Shown: positions 1 to 6,196 of the stretch, one piece after another | Layout: each line of letters begins with the position of its first letter | How positions within the stretch are numbered: position 1 is the stretch's first letter | Source: Ignavibacteriaceae bacterium | GTDB taxonomy: Bacteria; Bacteroidota; Ignavibacteria; Ignavibacteriales; Ignavibacteriaceae | Assembly: GCA_026193755.1 (NCBI GenBank) | Contig: JAPHUI010000125.1 | Location: forward strand, 1 to 6,780 | Reading direction: 5' to 3' | DNA: 6,780 nt | The notes under the pieces: generated by a model | What the model saw: only the letters and a program-made list of their open reading frames with translations | Told to the model about the DNA's origin: nothing | Databases searched by the model: none | Made by a program: the position numbers and the translations under genes

Positions 1-1377
1 AACATTGTACTTGAAGTCATGGATAACATCGTCATAAGCTTTTAAGGCCTCATCAAGTTTTCCCATCTGACGGAGTGTTTCTGCTCTTCCAGATCTCGGG
101 ACAATATCGTTCTTGAAATCACGGATAATATCATCATAAGCTTTTAAGGCTTCCACTAGTTTTCTTTTAGCCCTTAAATTTTCAGCTAAAATACAATATG
201 GAACCAAATCGTTTAGATTCAGATTGATAGCTTTTTGAGCAATTAAATCAGCTTTATCTATATCGTTAATTTTTTGAAAAGTTTCAGCGATGTCGCACAA
301 AGATTTACACAGATGTTCCTTGTCACTATAAAAATCTTGAAACTCGATTAAATTTAAGATGCCTTCTTCAGCTTTTTTAATATTTCCAGTTAATATCTTA
401 TTCTTAATCCACATAACCTGATCATTTACATTGCCCTTTAAATATCTTGATAGAAGAGGGATTTTATTTTTAAAACCCTTCCTTCTTTCCCTTTTGTGCT
501 GCGATTTTCCTTTGAAGTGTTCTATTCTTTTTTTGAATTTGCTTTCAAAATCGTCTTCACTTATTGCTTCGTATCTTTTATCATCATACCCAATATCATC
601 AAAATATTTTGACTCAATCTTTTCGTTTAATATAGAAAGATCTTTAAAAACCACCTGTTTTATTTTAGTCAATAATACACCTGGTTGTCCACTAATTCCT
701 AATTCTGCTAAAGTATATGAAAAGTTTACAATAGTATTATCAATTTCTTTATAATTGTTAGTCAGAATTGCAAAAACAAAATCTGCAAAAAAACCATAAT
801 CAGTAAAAACTTTATCTAAATATTCAAATGCAAATTCTGTATTTATGAATGTTCCTTCAAGAATAATCTTTTTCCAAACATTGCGTATAGTTACAATTAT
901 ATCATTAGCTTTGGAGAGGTTTCTATATAATTGAAGCAAATATTCATTCCCTATGGTTTTAGCTATTTCACTTGCGGATATTGGGTTAAAACTATCAGGT
1001 ACCTTAGTACCAAAAACTCTATTTCGAACAAACAATTTTGCTTCATCGTTGGTATCGAATCCCTCAATAAAAAATTCCATCGCCTCTTTTCTAATTTCGT
1101 TACTTAATGATGTATCCATACCCATTAAGAAAAAATTAAGTGCTTCTTTTTTAATAATATCGTTATTTAGTTCAACTTTTATCTTGTTTTCATCCCAATC
1201 AATATTCCTCAGTATACTAACTTCAGGGTTTGCTAAAAGAATGTCATTTAATTCAAAATTAGACAATGGAAAAGTTTCAAATTTTCCTTCAGAAGATCTT
1301 CCAAGTACAAAATACTTTTCGTTCTTCTTAAAAATGGCTTTATTTATTTCGCCGTATATGTATGTTTCTGAAATCAT
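1..1377 (-). CDS. TPR-repeat protein of unknown function, partial (runs off left edge)
   Basis: The minus-strand frame is open for 459 codons from the ATG at 1377-1375 to the window edge, so the C-terminus is missing. An in-frame stop at 1401-1399 with no other ATG between fixes the start; there is no Shine-Dalgarno sequence. Residues 1 to about 280 match no family I recognise; they look soluble and mostly helical, with no signal peptide. Residues 280-305 are strongly basic (13 Lys/Arg in 26), which could contact nucleic acid or be a linker. Three 34-residue TPR units follow (about 357-390, 391-424, 425-458), with typical small and aromatic positions such as the EALKAYDD core in the last two. 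TPR arrays normally bind protein partners. The start lies 5 bp after the zinc-ribbon gene's stop, so the two are probably co-transcribed and may act together. The function is unknown; the coding call itself is strong. Confidence 0.88.
   Translation of the reverse strand, partial: MISETYIYGEINKAIFKKNEKYFVLGRSSEGKFETFPLSNFELNDILLANPEVSILRNIDWDENKIKVELNNDIIKKEALNFFLMGMDTSLSNEIRKEAMEFFIEGFDTNDEAKLFVRNRVFGTKVPDSFNPISASEIAKTIGNEYLLQLYRNLSKANDIIVTIRNVWKKIILEGTFINTEFAFEYLDKVFTDYGFFADFVFAILTNNYKEIDNTIVNFSYTLAELGISGQPGVLLTKIKQVVFKDLSILNEKIESKYFDDIGYDDKRYEAISEDDFESKFKKRIEHFKGKSQHKRERRKGFKNKIPLLSRYLKGNVNDQVMWIKNKILTGNIKKAEEGILNLIEFQDFYSDKEHLCKSLCDIAETFQKINDIDKADLIAQKAINLNLNDLVPYCILAENLRAKRKLVEALKAYDDIIRDFKNDIVPRSGRAETLRQMGKLDEALKAYDDVIHDFKYNV
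4..207 (-). repeat. Two adjacent 102-bp direct repeats encoding TPR units
   Basis: The units 207-106 and 105-4 each encode 34 residues and are in register with the TPR period. Comparing positions 1-60 with 103-162 by eye gives 49 of 60 identical bases, including an unbroken run around the shared cataagcttttaaggc. The protein core EALKAYDD is identical in both. The next unit upstream (309-208) is clearly diverged. This suggests recent duplication of TPR modules, and the array probably continues beyond the left edge. Confidence 0.85.
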
Positions 1378-1382
1378 AAAAT

Positions 1383-2240
1383 TTAAGTTATAGATACTTT
1401 ACCTAAGCATCGTTGCTCTATAGCCTTGACAAATAATTTATCTTTTGTACCTTTTGGCTTAGGTATATATATTTGTTTAATAGCTAAACTAGTAATTTCT
1501 TTGTAAATGTGCACCTCAATAAAGTCATCTGTCTCCCTATTTCCATCACTGAACAATACAAATCTACAAAATTCATTTTTATCATCGTTTCTAATTTTTT
1601 GATATAATTTAGCAACAGCTAGTTTAATCTTATTCTCCCAATTTGAGCGAAATCCTGCAGGAATTGTAAGTTTTTCGAGGTTCAAATTATGAGCTTTAAT
1701 AAAACTAAACGAATTTTCTTCTAAAGTTGAAGCTCTTAATTTTATCGCATCTTCGTTAATTATTATACTACATTCTCCATAAGAGATTAATCCCTTTTCA
1801 TTTAATGTCAGAGCAGCATAAACTATATCTCTACCGTAGGAACCATGAAAAACACTATCTATTACAGTTCTTCTTTGATCATCCTTTAAAGTAGCAATAA
1901 GTCGATTTCCATCTTCAACAGCTCTATGGTAATTTTTATAAGCATCATTATTAACAACCCATGCTTTTAAAACTGGTAATTTTAAATTTATTATTGCATT
2001 AACATTTTTAGTGAAAAACTCATGAAAATTTGTTAATGTATTTTCAACTCCATTTTTCGAAGCATAATCAATAGCAGCATCATAACGTTGTTGTAAAGCG
2101 TCTAGTTCTATTTCGGTGCTTACGATATTTACATTTGGAGCACCCAACTCAGAACCACAGTATTCACAATTCACAAAATTAATTTGAGCTTGTTCTCTAT
2201 CACAAATAGAGCAAACTAGGATATTTCCTTTTACTGGCAT
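1383..2240 (-). CDS. Zinc-ribbon protein of unknown function (285 aa)
   Basis: The protein begins with a four-cysteine zinc ribbon: C10 and C13 pair with C25 and C28 (CX2C-X11-CX2C, second knuckle CEYCG). Residues 43-125 look helical. Residues 126-182 form a distinct block with FHGSYGRD (131-138), ISYGE (152-156) and RASTLEENS (169-177). The C-terminal third is mixed alpha/beta with EVHIY near residue 243. No transmembrane segment or signal peptide is visible, so it is probably cytoplasmic. An in-frame TAA directly before the ATG (2243-2241) excludes a longer start, and no Shine-Dalgarno sequence is present. It follows pta by 77 bp without an evident terminator and precedes the TPR gene by 5 bp. 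I do not recognise the family. The middle block faintly resembles ADP-ribosyltransferase-type sequences (see findings), but that is speculation. Confidence 0.88.
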   Translation of the reverse strand: MPVKGNILVCSICDREQAQINFVNCEYCGSELGAPNVNIVSTEIELDALQQRYDAAIDYASKNGVENTLTNFHEFFTKNVNAIINLKLPVLKAWVVNNDAYKNYHRAVEDGNRLIATLKDDQRRTVIDSVFHGSYGRDIVYAALTLNEKGLISYGECSIIINEDAIKLRASTLEENSFSFIKAHNLNLEKLTIPAGFRSNWENKIKLAVAKLYQKIRNDDKNEFCRFVLFSDGNRETDDFIEVHIYKEITSLAIKQIYIPKPKGTKDKLFVKAIEQRCLGKVSIT

Positions 2241-2318
2241 TTATCAATTAAACAGAAAATATTATAAAAAAATCTATTATAAGCAGTAATAGTAATCAAT
2301 AGTATTGGAATAAAAATT

Positions 2319-3296
2319 TTATGTCATCAACGCTGCTATTGCAGCGGTGTTAACAATGTCGTCAACGCTACAACCACGACTGAGATCGAAAAATGGTTTC
2401 TTTAATCCTTGAATTATTGGACCGACCGCTTCAGCTTTACCCCAACGCTGTGCAATTTTATATCCAATATTACCTGAATTCAAATCGGGAAATATTAAAA
2501 CATTTGCTTTCCCTGCAACATTGCTTCCGGGTGCTTTCTTTTTCCCGATGGATTCAACAACTGCTGCGTCGAACTGCATTTCGCCGTCTATTTTAATGTC
2601 TGGTCGCTTTTTTCGAACAAGGGCAGTTGCATTTAATACTTTATCGACAGCTCCGTGTTTTGCACTCCCTTTTGTTGAAAAAGAAAGCATTGCAACAAAC
2701 GGTTCTTCACCGGTTAGTTTCCGGTGATTGTCAGCAGTTGAAATAGCGATGTCAGCTAATTGTTTTTCATCAGGATCGGGAACTACTGCACTATCTGCAA
2801 AGGAGTAATTCTTATCTGGAAAAAGCATCAAGAAGAAACTTGACACGATAGAAATTCCTTCCGGCATTCCAATGCACTGAATTCCCGCTCGCATTACATC
2901 CGCAGTGGCAGAAGCCGAGCCGGCAACGCTTCCATCAGCCATATTTTCTTTTACCATCATCGCAGCAAAAAAAAGATCCTGCCGTACTAGGTTTCGTGCC
3001 TGCTCAATTGTTAGCCCCTTATGCTTTCGCAGATTGTAGAAAATATTTGTAAAGTCACTAATCTTGTCCGATTTAGTCTGATCAATAATTCTGATTCCGG
3101 TTAAATCAACATCCAGCTTTTTTGCATCCTTTAAAATTCTGTCTTCGTCCCCGAGAGTAATTACCGAAACAGTTTTCTCTTTGGTTAATTTTTCTGCTGC
3201 TTTCAGGACTCTTTCATCGTGGGATTCGGGAAGAACGATCGTCTTTCTAAGTTTTGATGCTTTTTCTTTGATCTCGTTTAACAGCTTAATTTCCAT
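2319..3296 (-). CDS. pta: Phosphate acetyltransferase
   Basis: Pta interconverts acetyl-CoA plus phosphate and acetyl phosphate plus CoA in the cytoplasm; with acetate kinase it links acetyl-CoA to acetate and ATP. The 325-residue length is normal for the short, single-domain form (PTA_PTB family) without the N-terminal regulatory domain of E. coli Pta. Family signatures are present: TIVLPESHDERV at 19-30, DGSVAGSASATADVMR at 121-136, ADSAVVPDPDEKQLADIA at 167-184, and the C-terminal SRGCSVDDIVN. In that last block S306, R307 and D313 match the catalytic Ser309, Arg310 and Asp316 described for the Methanosarcina enzyme. The start is supported by GGAG five bases upstream. No acetate kinase gene lies in the window. 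Parts of the gene are GC-richer than its neighbours (37 of 60 bases at 2881-2940). Phosphate butyryltransferase is a related alternative, but the motifs fit Pta better. Confidence 0.95.
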   Translation of the reverse strand: MEIKLLNEIKEKASKLRKTIVLPESHDERVLKAAEKLTKEKTVSVITLGDEDRILKDAKKLDVDLTGIRIIDQTKSDKISDFTNIFYNLRKHKGLTIEQARNLVRQDLFFAAMMVKENMADGSVAGSASATADVMRAGIQCIGMPEGISIVSSFFLMLFPDKNYSFADSAVVPDPDEKQLADIAISTADNHRKLTGEEPFVAMLSFSTKGSAKHGAVDKVLNATALVRKKRPDIKIDGEMQFDAAVVESIGKKKAPGSNVAGKANVLIFPDLNSGNIGYKIAQRWGKAEAVGPIIQGLKKPFFDLSRGCSVDDIVNTAAIAALMT

Positions 3297-3301
3297 ATTG
3301 T

Positions 3302-3305
3302 CTCC
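3302..3305 (-). promoter_or_regulatory. Ribosome binding site of pta
   Basis: On the minus strand GGAG stands five bases before the pta ATG (GGAG-acaat-ATG). It is one of only three clear Shine-Dalgarno sequences in the window and supports the chosen start. Confidence 0.75.
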
Positions 3306-3327
3306 ATATAATTAAGAAAATGACATT

Positions 3328-3352
3328 CAAAATTACTAAAAACCCCTGTCAA
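3328..3352 (-). promoter_or_regulatory. Candidate pta promoter
   Basis: Reading the minus strand, a perfect TTGACA (3352-3347) is followed by TAATTTTG (3335-3328), which fits the TAnnTTTG -7 element known from Bacteroidetes. A TTTA lies 21 bases upstream of it, close to the TTTG -33 element. The two readings are not compatible: a sigma70 spacer of 17 bases from TTGACA would place the weak hexamer TGAATG at -10. One of them may drive pta, with a leader of roughly 25 bases. Placement is tentative. Confidence 0.3.
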
Positions 3353-3370
3353 TCATTAAAGTTGAAAGAT

Positions 3371-3392
3371 GGCGAAGGAGTAACTTTACGCC
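3371..3392. other. GC-rich imperfect dyad in the divergent spacer
   Basis: GGCG at 3371-3374 pairs with CGCC at 3389-3392, and AAG with CTT inside it after a two-base bulge; GTAA and TTAC also face each other across the centre. The block is far more GC-rich than the AT-rich spacer around it. It lies upstream of both candidate promoters and could be an operator. It has no T-tract, so it is not a terminator. Confidence 0.25.
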
Positions 3393-3469
3393 TGGATTAG
3401 TGATAAAAATATTAACTGTCAATTATTTTCATTCAGTAAGTATAAATGAAGGATTTTATTGGTTTTAGA

Positions 3470-3498
3470 TTGATTTTTGATACCGAATAATTTACATT
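3470..3498 (+). promoter_or_regulatory. Candidate promoter of the yggS-divIVA-PNP-ileS operon
   Basis: TTGATT (3470-3475) and TACATT (3493-3498) are separated by 17 bases, each matching four of six sigma70 consensus positions. Transcription would begin near 3505, leaving a leader of only about 12 bases. That agrees with the absence of a Shine-Dalgarno sequence before yggS. No other promoter-like pair this close to the gene was seen. Confidence 0.3.
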
Positions 3499-3516
3499 CA
3501 CAACCTTAATTTTTTT

Positions 3517-4218
3517 ATGATAGCAGAAAATTTACAGGTTCTAAAGAAAAGAATAACTGCTAGATGCTTCGAATGTCAACGAGATCAGCAGGAAGTCAGG
3601 TTAATAGCAGTTTCCAAATTTTTTGGAACTAATGCAATCATCGAAGCAAATAGACTTGGAGTAACAGATTTTGGAGAGAACAAAGCTCAGGAGCTTAGAG
3701 ATAAATACGAAATTCTTGGTGATAAAATTTCGTGGCATTTTATAGGAAACCTGCAAAAAAATAAAGTTAAGTATGCAGTTAGAGCCGCTTCATACATTCA
3801 TTCGGTTGATTCCCAAATTCTTGCAAATGAAATAAACAAAGAAGCAAAGAAATTAAATAAGGTTCAAAATATTTTACTTGAAGTAAATACATCTTTAGAA
3901 GCTACTAAGGCAGGGTTGCTGGATAAAACAGAAGTTATGAAACTTGTAAAACATTGCACAACTCTTTCTAATATTAACTTGGTTGGCTTGATGACTATGG
4001 CACCTCTTACGGATGATGAAAAGATTATTAGGAAAAGTTTCGCTGATTTGCGTAATTTAAAAGACGAAATTAACCAAAATGGATTTGACCTTGGAGAACT
4101 TTCTATGGGAATGACAAATGATTTTGAAATTGCAATTGAAGAAGGTGCAACAATGCTTAGAATTGGGTCCGCAATCTTTGGTCAAAGAAACAACATAACA
4201 GACTGGAGGCAGTCATGA
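3517..4218 (+). CDS. yggS: YggS/PROSC family pyridoxal 5'-phosphate homeostasis protein
   Basis: YggS-family proteins bind pyridoxal phosphate without known enzymatic activity and help keep the free cofactor and related amino-acid pools in balance. The 233-residue length is typical for this single alpha/beta-barrel fold, related to the N-terminal domain of alanine racemase. Visible motifs are AVSK (the PLP lysine is K34), FGENKAQE at 52-59, WHFIGNLQKNK at 73-83, HSVDS at 95-99, EVNTSLEATKAG at 122-133, GLMTMAP at 157-163, and the C-terminal phosphate-binding stretch SMGMTNDFEIAI then RIGSAIFG (196-222). The usual GMS of this motif reads GMT here. An RCFEC near residue 17 is unusual, but two cysteines alone do not make a zinc site. 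It is the first gene of the plus-strand operon and overlaps divIVA by 4 bp (ATGA). The bases before its ATG are T-rich with no Shine-Dalgarno sequence. Confidence 0.95.
   Translation: MIAENLQVLKKRITARCFECQRDQQEVRLIAVSKFFGTNAIIEANRLGVTDFGENKAQELRDKYEILGDKISWHFIGNLQKNKVKYAVRAASYIHSVDSQILANEINKEAKKLNKVQNILLEVNTSLEATKAGLLDKTEVMKLVKHCTTLSNINLVGLMTMAPLTDDEKIIRKSFADLRNLKDEINQNGFDLGELSMGMTNDFEIAIEEGATMLRIGSAIFGQRNNITDWRQS
4205..4209 (+). promoter_or_regulatory. Ribosome binding site of divIVA inside yggS
   Basis: GGAGG lies within the last codons of yggS, five bases before the divIVA ATG at 4215. Together with the ATGA stop/start overlap this indicates translational coupling of the two genes. Confidence 0.75.
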
Positions 4219-4751
4219 AACTCTCACCACTTCTGATTAAAAAGCAGGAATTTGAAAAATCAATGAGGGGATATAATATTGATGAGGTTCAAGCTTTCCT
4301 CGAAAAAGTAGCATCTGAAATGGAAGAACTTATTAACGAAAATGAAGCTATGGAAAATGAAGTTGAAAAGCTTAACGATAAGGTGAATGAATTTCAGAAA
4401 GTTGAAAAGAACCTGCAGGATACACTTATAAAAGCTCAGGAAAATACAACAAAAACTCTGGAGTCTGCAAAGAACCAGACAACCCTGCTTATTAAGGAAG
4501 CAGAAATTAAAGCCTCACAAATTGTTGAAAATGCCAAGAAGAATGCTGATGAAATTAGAAACGCTGTTATGAACCTGAGAGAAGAAAAAGATTTGATTGT
4601 AGCAAGACTAAAAGCAATAGTTAATACTCAGGCAAACCATCTTGAAGGCAAAGTTAAAGAGGCTGGCGAAGAAAAAGAGAAACCGGTTAAACCGGAAGAA
4701 AAAGAAAAATTAGATATAGACGTTGATGACATTGTAGATAAGCTGCTTTAA
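4215..4751 (+). CDS. divIVA: DivIVA-family coiled-coil protein
   Basis: DivIVA proteins gather at strongly curved membrane, such as poles and septa, and recruit division, growth or chromosome-positioning partners. The 178-residue protein has the classic N-terminal domain: the start MKLSPLLIKKQEF, then MRGYNIDEVQAFLEKV at 17-32. Compared with Bacillus subtilis, the membrane-inserting Phe17 is Met and the adjacent Arg18 is kept. A long coiled coil covers about 30-145, including repeated Ala/Glu/Lys heptads at 84-118. A charged Pro/Glu/Lys linker (152-165) and a short acidic tail, DIDVDDIVDKLL, end the protein; the tail could be a docking peptide. It overlaps yggS by 4 bp and PNP follows after 3 bp. 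In Gram-positive bacteria divIVA commonly sits next to ileS, as it nearly does here. Confidence 0.93.
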   Translation: MKLSPLLIKKQEFEKSMRGYNIDEVQAFLEKVASEMEELINENEAMENEVEKLNDKVNEFQKVEKNLQDTLIKAQENTTKTLESAKNQTTLLIKEAEIKASQIVENAKKNADEIRNAVMNLREEKDLIVARLKAIVNTQANHLEGKVKEAGEEKEKPVKPEEKEKLDIDVDDIVDKLL

Positions 4752-4754
4752 AAT

Positions 4755-5579
4755 ATGAGCGAACTAATTTCAAATATTAATGAGACTCTTGAAGTAATTA
4801 GAAAATTTACTACAGAAAAATATCCGATTGGTATTATTCTGGGCACTGGGTTGGGTGGTTTAGTTAAAGAGATAGAAATCCGGCACGAAATAAAATACGA
4901 TGCTCTGCCTCATTTTCCAATATCAACAGTCGAATCTCATCATGGCAAATTGATTTTTGGAAAAGTAAATGGAAAGAATGTGGTTGCAATGCAGGGACGA
5001 TTTCATTTTTACGAGGGATACACGATGCAGCAAATTACTTTTCCGGTTCGGGTTATGAAATTTCTTGGTGTGGAAACTTTGCTTGTTTCAAATGCTTGTG
5101 GTGGAATGAACGCTTTGTTCAGTCGGGGAGATGTTATGATAATGGTTGATCATATTAATATGCTGGGAGATAATCCACTTATTGGAAAAAATGAAGATGA
5201 ACTCGGACCGAGGTTTCCCGATATGAGCGAACCTTATAGTCTTGAGCTTATTGAACTTGCTGAAAATATTGCTCTTGAAAATAAAATTAAGGTACAGAAG
5301 GGTGTTTATATTGCTGTCGCTGGTCCAAATTTAGAAACAAGAGCTGAATATAGATTTCTGAGAGCAACCGGTGCAGATGTAGTTGGTATGTCTACAATTC
5401 CTGAAAATATTGTTGCCAACCACATGGGTATGAAAGTCCTGGGAATAAGTATTGTAACTGATGAATGTTTTCCAGATGCACTTAAACCGGTTAATGTTGA
5501 AGAAATAATAGCAACTGCGATGCAGGCTGAACCCAAAATGACTTTGATTATGAAAGAATTAATAAAGAGGCTGAAATGA
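4755..5579 (+). CDS. punA: Purine nucleoside phosphorylase, trimeric (class I) type
   Basis: This enzyme splits purine nucleosides with phosphate into free base and (deoxy)ribose 1-phosphate in purine salvage. The 274-residue length and motifs fit the homotrimeric PNP family: ILGTGLGGL near 28-36 (phosphate loop), SHHGK, GRFHFYEG at 81-88 (matching human His86 region), VSNACGG, AGPNLETRAEYR with E194 matching human Glu201, and VGMSTIPE at 210-217. The base-specificity site is unusual: ungapped counting from VGMS puts D236 at human Asn243, L193 at Phe200, and, with one gap, V248 at His257. Methylthioadenosine phosphorylase has Asp and Val at the 243 and 257 sites, so adenosine-type substrates are possible, although the overall sequence is PNP. 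The start follows the divIVA stop by 3 bp without a Shine-Dalgarno sequence, and its stop overlaps the next gene by 4 bp. Confidence 0.94.
   Translation: MSELISNINETLEVIRKFTTEKYPIGIILGTGLGGLVKEIEIRHEIKYDALPHFPISTVESHHGKLIFGKVNGKNVVAMQGRFHFYEGYTMQQITFPVRVMKFLGVETLLVSNACGGMNALFSRGDVMIMVDHINMLGDNPLIGKNEDELGPRFPDMSEPYSLELIELAENIALENKIKVQKGVYIAVAGPNLETRAEYRFLRATGADVVGMSTIPENIVANHMGMKVLGISIVTDECFPDALKPVNVEEIIATAMQAEPKMTLIMKELIKRLK
5565..5570 (+). promoter_or_regulatory. Ribosome binding site of the membrane coiled-coil gene
   Basis: AAGAGG lies at the end of the PNP gene, five bases before the ATG at 5576. As with divIVA, it accompanies an ATGA overlap, so translation is probably coupled to PNP. 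Confidence 0.6.
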
Positions 5580-6187
5580 AAAAAAATTTTGCTGACTACA
5601 GCGTACCATTTCTTTTGGGCTTATTAATCTTTGCTTCAAATTTCCTTAATACTTCACTATTCAACTTTGGAGACAGGAATTTTGCCGTTTGGTTTGTACT
5701 TTCTGTTTTATGTTTTGCCTGTGGCTGGTATATAAACAAATCGCTCGGATGGCAGCTTGGAGGGAAAGTGGTCTTTGCTGTAATAGTAGCGGTTACTTTA
5801 ATCAGTATAGTTATTATAATTTTCTTTAATGAATATTTTGGCACGTTTGAACTCCTGACAGAAAATCTCATTCTATTCAGTCTTCGGAATATTATTCTTG
5901 GTGCGATGGGAATATTTGGTATGTCTATTCAGGAGGTATTGAGCCGTGAGAGTGAAGCGTTAATATTAAGGGAGAAAGTTAAGATTTTGGAAGAGACAGC
6001 TGTGGATTCAAAAAAAGAATCAGCACTATCTTTAAAAGAAGCATCTCTGAAAGCTGAGAAGATTATTAATGATGCTGAAGCCAATGCGAAAAATACATTT
6101 CTTAAAAAAGAACGTATTGAACAAGAGCTTAAAGAGTTTATTCAAACTGAAAGAGAATTAATAAAGAGATATGAAGAGATTAAATAG
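5576..6187 (+). CDS. Membrane protein with four predicted helices and a DivIVA-like coiled-coil tail
   Basis: The 203-residue protein has four hydrophobic segments at about 10-28, 36-54, 64-84 and 97-118, then a charged helical tail from 120 to the end. An even number of helices puts the N-terminus and the tail on the same side; the Lys/Arg-rich tail suggests the cytoplasm. Residues 151-171 align without gaps to DivIVA 91-111 with 10 of 21 identities (KEA, KA, I, A, NA are kept). It therefore may pair with, or be anchored next to, DivIVA at the membrane. The start is supported by AAGAGG five bases upstream and the ATGA overlap with PNP. I do not recognise a named family. Its place between divIVA and ileS suggests a role in cell envelope or division, which is inference only. 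The stop at 6185-6187 lies 9 bp before ileS. Confidence 0.9.
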   Translation: MKKNFADYSVPFLLGLLIFASNFLNTSLFNFGDRNFAVWFVLSVLCFACGWYINKSLGWQLGGKVVFAVIVAVTLISIVIIIFFNEYFGTFELLTENLILFSLRNIILGAMGIFGMSIQEVLSRESEALILREKVKILEETAVDSKKESALSLKEASLKAEKIINDAEANAKNTFLKKERIEQELKEFIQTERELIKRYEEIK

Positions 6188-6196
6188 TTTTTAATT

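Noticed and set aside
4..207. Direct repeats considered as a CRISPR-like or intergenic repeat array
   Set aside because: They are contiguous, in frame, with a 34-codon period and no spacers, so they are TPR coding units.
431..1393. Plus-strand open frames at 431-754 and 953-1393
   Set aside because: They lie antisense to the continuous 459-codon TPR-protein frame, have Ser/Leu/Phe-rich low-quality translations and match no family.
2261..2281. Two minus-strand TATAAT hexamers (2266-2261 and 2281-2276) upstream of the zinc-ribbon gene
   Set aside because: No acceptable -35 hexamer at 16-18 bases from either; the spacer is so AT-rich that such hexamers are expected by chance.
2309..2322. Small A/T dyad after the pta stop codon
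   Set aside because: The stem is only A-T pairs with almost no loop, so it cannot serve as a terminator hairpin.
2393..2727. Plus-strand open frames at 2393-2596 and 2521-2727
   Set aside because: They are antisense shadows inside pta, whose family motifs are unambiguous.
3369..3383. Four-codon mini-ORF ATG-GCG-AAG-GAG-TAA in the divergent spacer
   Set aside because: It lies upstream of the likely yggS promoter, has no binding site and is too short to distinguish from chance.
3340..3468. Plus-strand frame without a start codon, reading VERWRRSNFTPGLVIKI, which could be a gene remnant
   Set aside because: About 42 codons, no start codon and no family match; kept only as a possible degraded coding remnant.
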